Source: Ashinkailepas kermadecensis (lineage: Eukaryota > Arthropoda > Thecostraca > Neolepadidae). From it: a stretch of 64,000 nucleotides of DNA. Under the pieces are notes generated by a model, which had not been told where the DNA came from, ran no database searches, and worked only from the letters and a program-made list of their open reading frames with translations. Both the position numbers and the translations under genes were made by a program. The DNA lies in assembly GCA_034440615.1 (NCBI GenBank), contig JAOTOM010004120.1:1-64000 (forward strand), read 5' to 3'. Shown here in pieces: positions 61,911-64,000 of the stretch (the first letter of the stretch is position 1; each line of letters starts with the position of its first letter).

Positions 61911-62380
61911 ATAAATTAGTTGTGAAATAGGGTGGAATATATCACTTTCTGAACACTGTATTGACATCCCTTCCAATGGAGTATTGACATCATGTACTGT
62001 GATGAGTCTTTATGAAGTCTGAATATCGAATTTCTAACAGTATCTTGTTGAGAAGTATCATGCTTATACTCACCATTGCAGATTGTGGTGCATTAACATC
62101 TCCTAACAGAATTCCAGATAAGATAATTGCCTATGGTGTCTGCTATGCAATGTCAGTTGATAAGGATACGTATTTTGTCTGTAATTACCCTGCAAGATGC
62201 CTGTATATCATGATTAGTTATGGTGAGCATAAGCATGATACAAACAATACAGTTAGAAACAAAGCATGAATACCTCATAAACACACAACAAGAAGCATGA
62301 CATTGATACTACTTTGGGAAAGATGCAGATTTAGTGTTCAGAAAGTGGTGTATTCCACCTTATTTCACCAATAATTTATA
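61911..62380. mobile_element. Foldback copy of the about 0.5-kb repeat
   Basis: Left arm about 61,911-62,080 (AATAGGGTGGAATATATCAC, TTTCTGAACACTG ... TCATGCTTATACTCACCAT). The right arm, about 62,218-62,380, is its inverted copy, with a 137-base spacer. The outer ends match the starts of the 58.5 and 59.5 kb repeats. No transposase; MITE-like structure inferred. Confidence 0.75.
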
Positions 62381-62554
62381 ACTGGGTTAACCTGGCATCA
62401 CCATTCAATTCTTTTGCAAATGCATACTTTTCAGTTGGCAAGCAAGATAACAACAAAAAGTGGCATGAAGTTGGGTAGGTAGTATAGCATTAAAAATCAT
62501 GTTCAAGAAGGAAAGAAAACAATCCAGCCTAACCCATCCAAACCTAACCTAACC

Positions 62555-62892
62555 GGTAATCTTTACCTTTCGGCCGACACATACTGCCAAGGTTAGTGAT
62601 TTGTAAAGAGGTGTTGCATACAATGTCGCATATATTTCATGACGTCATGGTCGAAAATTTTGCTTCGGAGGATTCTGGTTTTCCGGTTAGGTTAGGTTAG
62701 ATTATATTATGCTATGATACATTTTGCATATTATGCTGCATTATCTTAGTCTAGGTTAGGTGGTAATCTTTACCGACACCCAACTCCTGTGACGTCACTT
62801 CCTTGACTCCTGTGACATCACTGTTCCCCACTGTACACCTCTTTACAAATCACAACCTTGGCAGTATGCGTCGGCCGAAAGGTAATGATTAC
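62555..62892. mobile_element. MITE-like element with about 58-bp terminal inverted repeats
   Basis: Left arm 62,555-62,614 (GGTAATCTTTACCTTTCGGC, CGACACATACTGCCAAGGTT). The right arm 62,835-62,892 is its reverse complement with a few differences. AACCTAACC lies outside both ends in inverted orientation. About 340 bases, no coding capacity. Confidence 0.85.
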
Positions 62893-63842
62893 CACCTAAC
62901 CTTCCATGTAAGTAAATGTTTCAATAAACAATTTTTCAAAAAAATCCCCCAAAAATTCCACCTTAAAAAAGCTTAACCTAACCTATCCTAATCTGTTTTT
63001 GAAGACAAAATCAATTGAACTAATTAGAGCATTGAGACCATTATGTCAACCATCAGGTGTCACTATGGATTGTAATCACAACGGTACCTACTTAGGCCAG
63101 TTTGGCATATAGGTATCTAGGTACCTACCTACCTATCAACCTACCTAGATACCTACCTAAACAAAGGATACACTTCCATAAACACTCGCCTAACAAGGCC
63201 AAAGCAAAAACCATCCTAGTTTCAGAATTTCCTAAATGCTTACCTCAATCCTGATTATTTAAAAATAATTCCTGTCCCGTCGTTCGACACATATATATCC
63301 TTGTGAATAAGCCTGTCTCGCCACCCTTTTACCCGGCGGGTCGAAATATTGCTTGGCGCAGAAGCGCCATTTATGCGAATTCACACCAAACGCGTTCTTG
63401 TTCGCTGATAATTTTGTAAGCACACGTCGTAGACAACATGTGTTTTCCATTTGTAAGCGAATGAGCGATCTGTTCAAGGTATGACGAATGAATGACTGAA
63501 AGTCCCGAGTTCTTTTTGGCGCTGACAAAATAGTTAGTGAATAGCAGCATGGTGGCGTCCAGTATGGGCAGAGTCCATACAGAGTCCATGGGCAGTACTG
63601 GGCAGTAGACAGAGACAGTTTGGACCAACCTACCACAACCACATTCGGCCCGGTTGGATTCTGAATCCATTTTGCGCGCTGATTTCAGAACTGGTTTTGT
63701 TTTTGCTCTAGGGTCATTAAAAGTCAAAATGCTTAACTTTTGTCATTCGGCAAAGTATTAACTTGTAATCTATCGAGTAGCAAGAAGGCACATATATTGT
63801 GGAATACATAAAAAAACATTGGTAAATCATTATCCATATAAC
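62893..63842. other. AT-rich intergenic sequence
   Basis: 63,108-63,160 is an ACCTACCT/AGGTACCTA-rich tract with inverted symmetry. A 118-codon minus-strand frame at 63,371-63,727 has no recognisable family or splice context. Confidence 0.5.
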
Positions 63843-64000
63843 TCAGCAGTTGAACTCCTCCTTCTTGCCCCTGTACTTGTTCCTGTTCCTGGCCTCCTGC
63901 CTGTTCCACGTGACCATGTCCTGCTGCCAGGCCCCGCTGGCCATGGTGGCCGCCTCCGTGGTCATCTTCACACCCCTCTCCACTGCAGTGGTGGTGCAGG
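63843..64000 (-). CDS. Possible terminal exon of an upstream gene (open at window edge)
   Basis: Minus-strand frame entering at the window edge, 51 codons to a TGA at 63,845-63,843. It contains VERGVKMTTEAATMASGAWQ, QDMVTWNRQEARNRNKYRG and KKEEFNC. The GC content is sharply above its AT-rich surroundings. A CTGCAG acceptor-like site lies within it. I do not recognise the protein. The complementary plus frame is hydrophobic and also open, so the strand is not certain. Confidence 0.35.
   Translation of the reverse strand, partial: CTTTAVERGVKMTTEAATMASGAWQQDMVTWNRQEARNRNKYRGKKEEFNC

Noticed and set aside
62690..62760. Telomere
   Set aside because: Only three to four TTAGG units inside a MITE-like element; far too short and internal.
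63371..63727. 118-codon minus-strand ORF as a gene
   Set aside because: No recognisable domain, AT-rich non-coding composition and no splice or promoter context.

Overview
This is a stretch of animal nuclear genome, not prokaryotic. It has split genes with GT-AG introns, tRNA-derived SINEs, non-LTR retrotransposons, a Tc1/mariner element and very large tandem arrays. The GC-rich, alanine/arginine-rich exons, the short interstitial TTAGG-type runs near 62.7 kb and the retroelement types suggest an arthropod, perhaps a crustacean; that assignment is an inference and not firm.

One gene dominates. On the minus strand from 58,316 down to at least 8,095, 23 coding exons can be joined at consistent splice phases into about 1,495 codons of UDP-glucose:glycoprotein glucosyltransferase (UGGT), the ER folding sensor that re-glucosylates N-glycans on misfolded glycoproteins. 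The exons run from a signal peptide (58.3 kb) through the thioredoxin-like region and beta-sandwich to the GT24 catalytic domain with its DAD motif (17.97 kb) and LDQDLPN motif (12.0 kb). The last exon, expected to carry the ER-retrieval tail, was not found. Two introns (15 and 18) appear to use GC-AG borders.

The introns are filled with minisatellites, roughly a quarter to a third of the window. Main arrays: 63 bp (0.8-1.5 kb), 27 bp (2.6-3.6), 115 bp (4.75-5.45), 22 bp (6.4-7.2), 32 and 70 bp (8.4-9.6), about 60 bp (10.3-10.8), 77 bp (17.2-17.8), 28 bp (20.0-22.2), 34 bp (25.8-26.1), 48 bp (28.2-30.6), 27 bp (30.9-32.3), 50 bp (36.7-37.2), 58 bp (38.6-42.2), about 100 bp degenerate (51.7-52.3) and 79 bp (52.5-53.2). 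The most striking point is that several arrays were seeded exactly on UGGT exon/intron junctions. Each repeat unit carries a copy of the neighbouring splice site plus the first or last bases of the exon (exon 4 on both sides, exons 9, 11 and 12, and in weaker form 15 and 16).

Mobile elements sit inside these introns. A 5'-truncated CR1/L2-like retrotransposon with an intact reverse transcriptase lies at 33.9-36.4 kb (+). A broken I-clade-like element lies at 42.2-46.5 kb (-), and a dead Tc1/mariner copy with matching terminal inverted repeats abuts it at 46.55-47.93 kb. There are at least seven tRNA-derived SINE copies or fragments. The region beyond the gene (58.4-63.8 kb) is AT-rich, with a roughly 0.5-kb dispersed repeat, a foldback copy and a MITE-like inverted repeat. 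A short reading frame at the right edge (63,843-64,000, minus) may be the last exon of the next gene.
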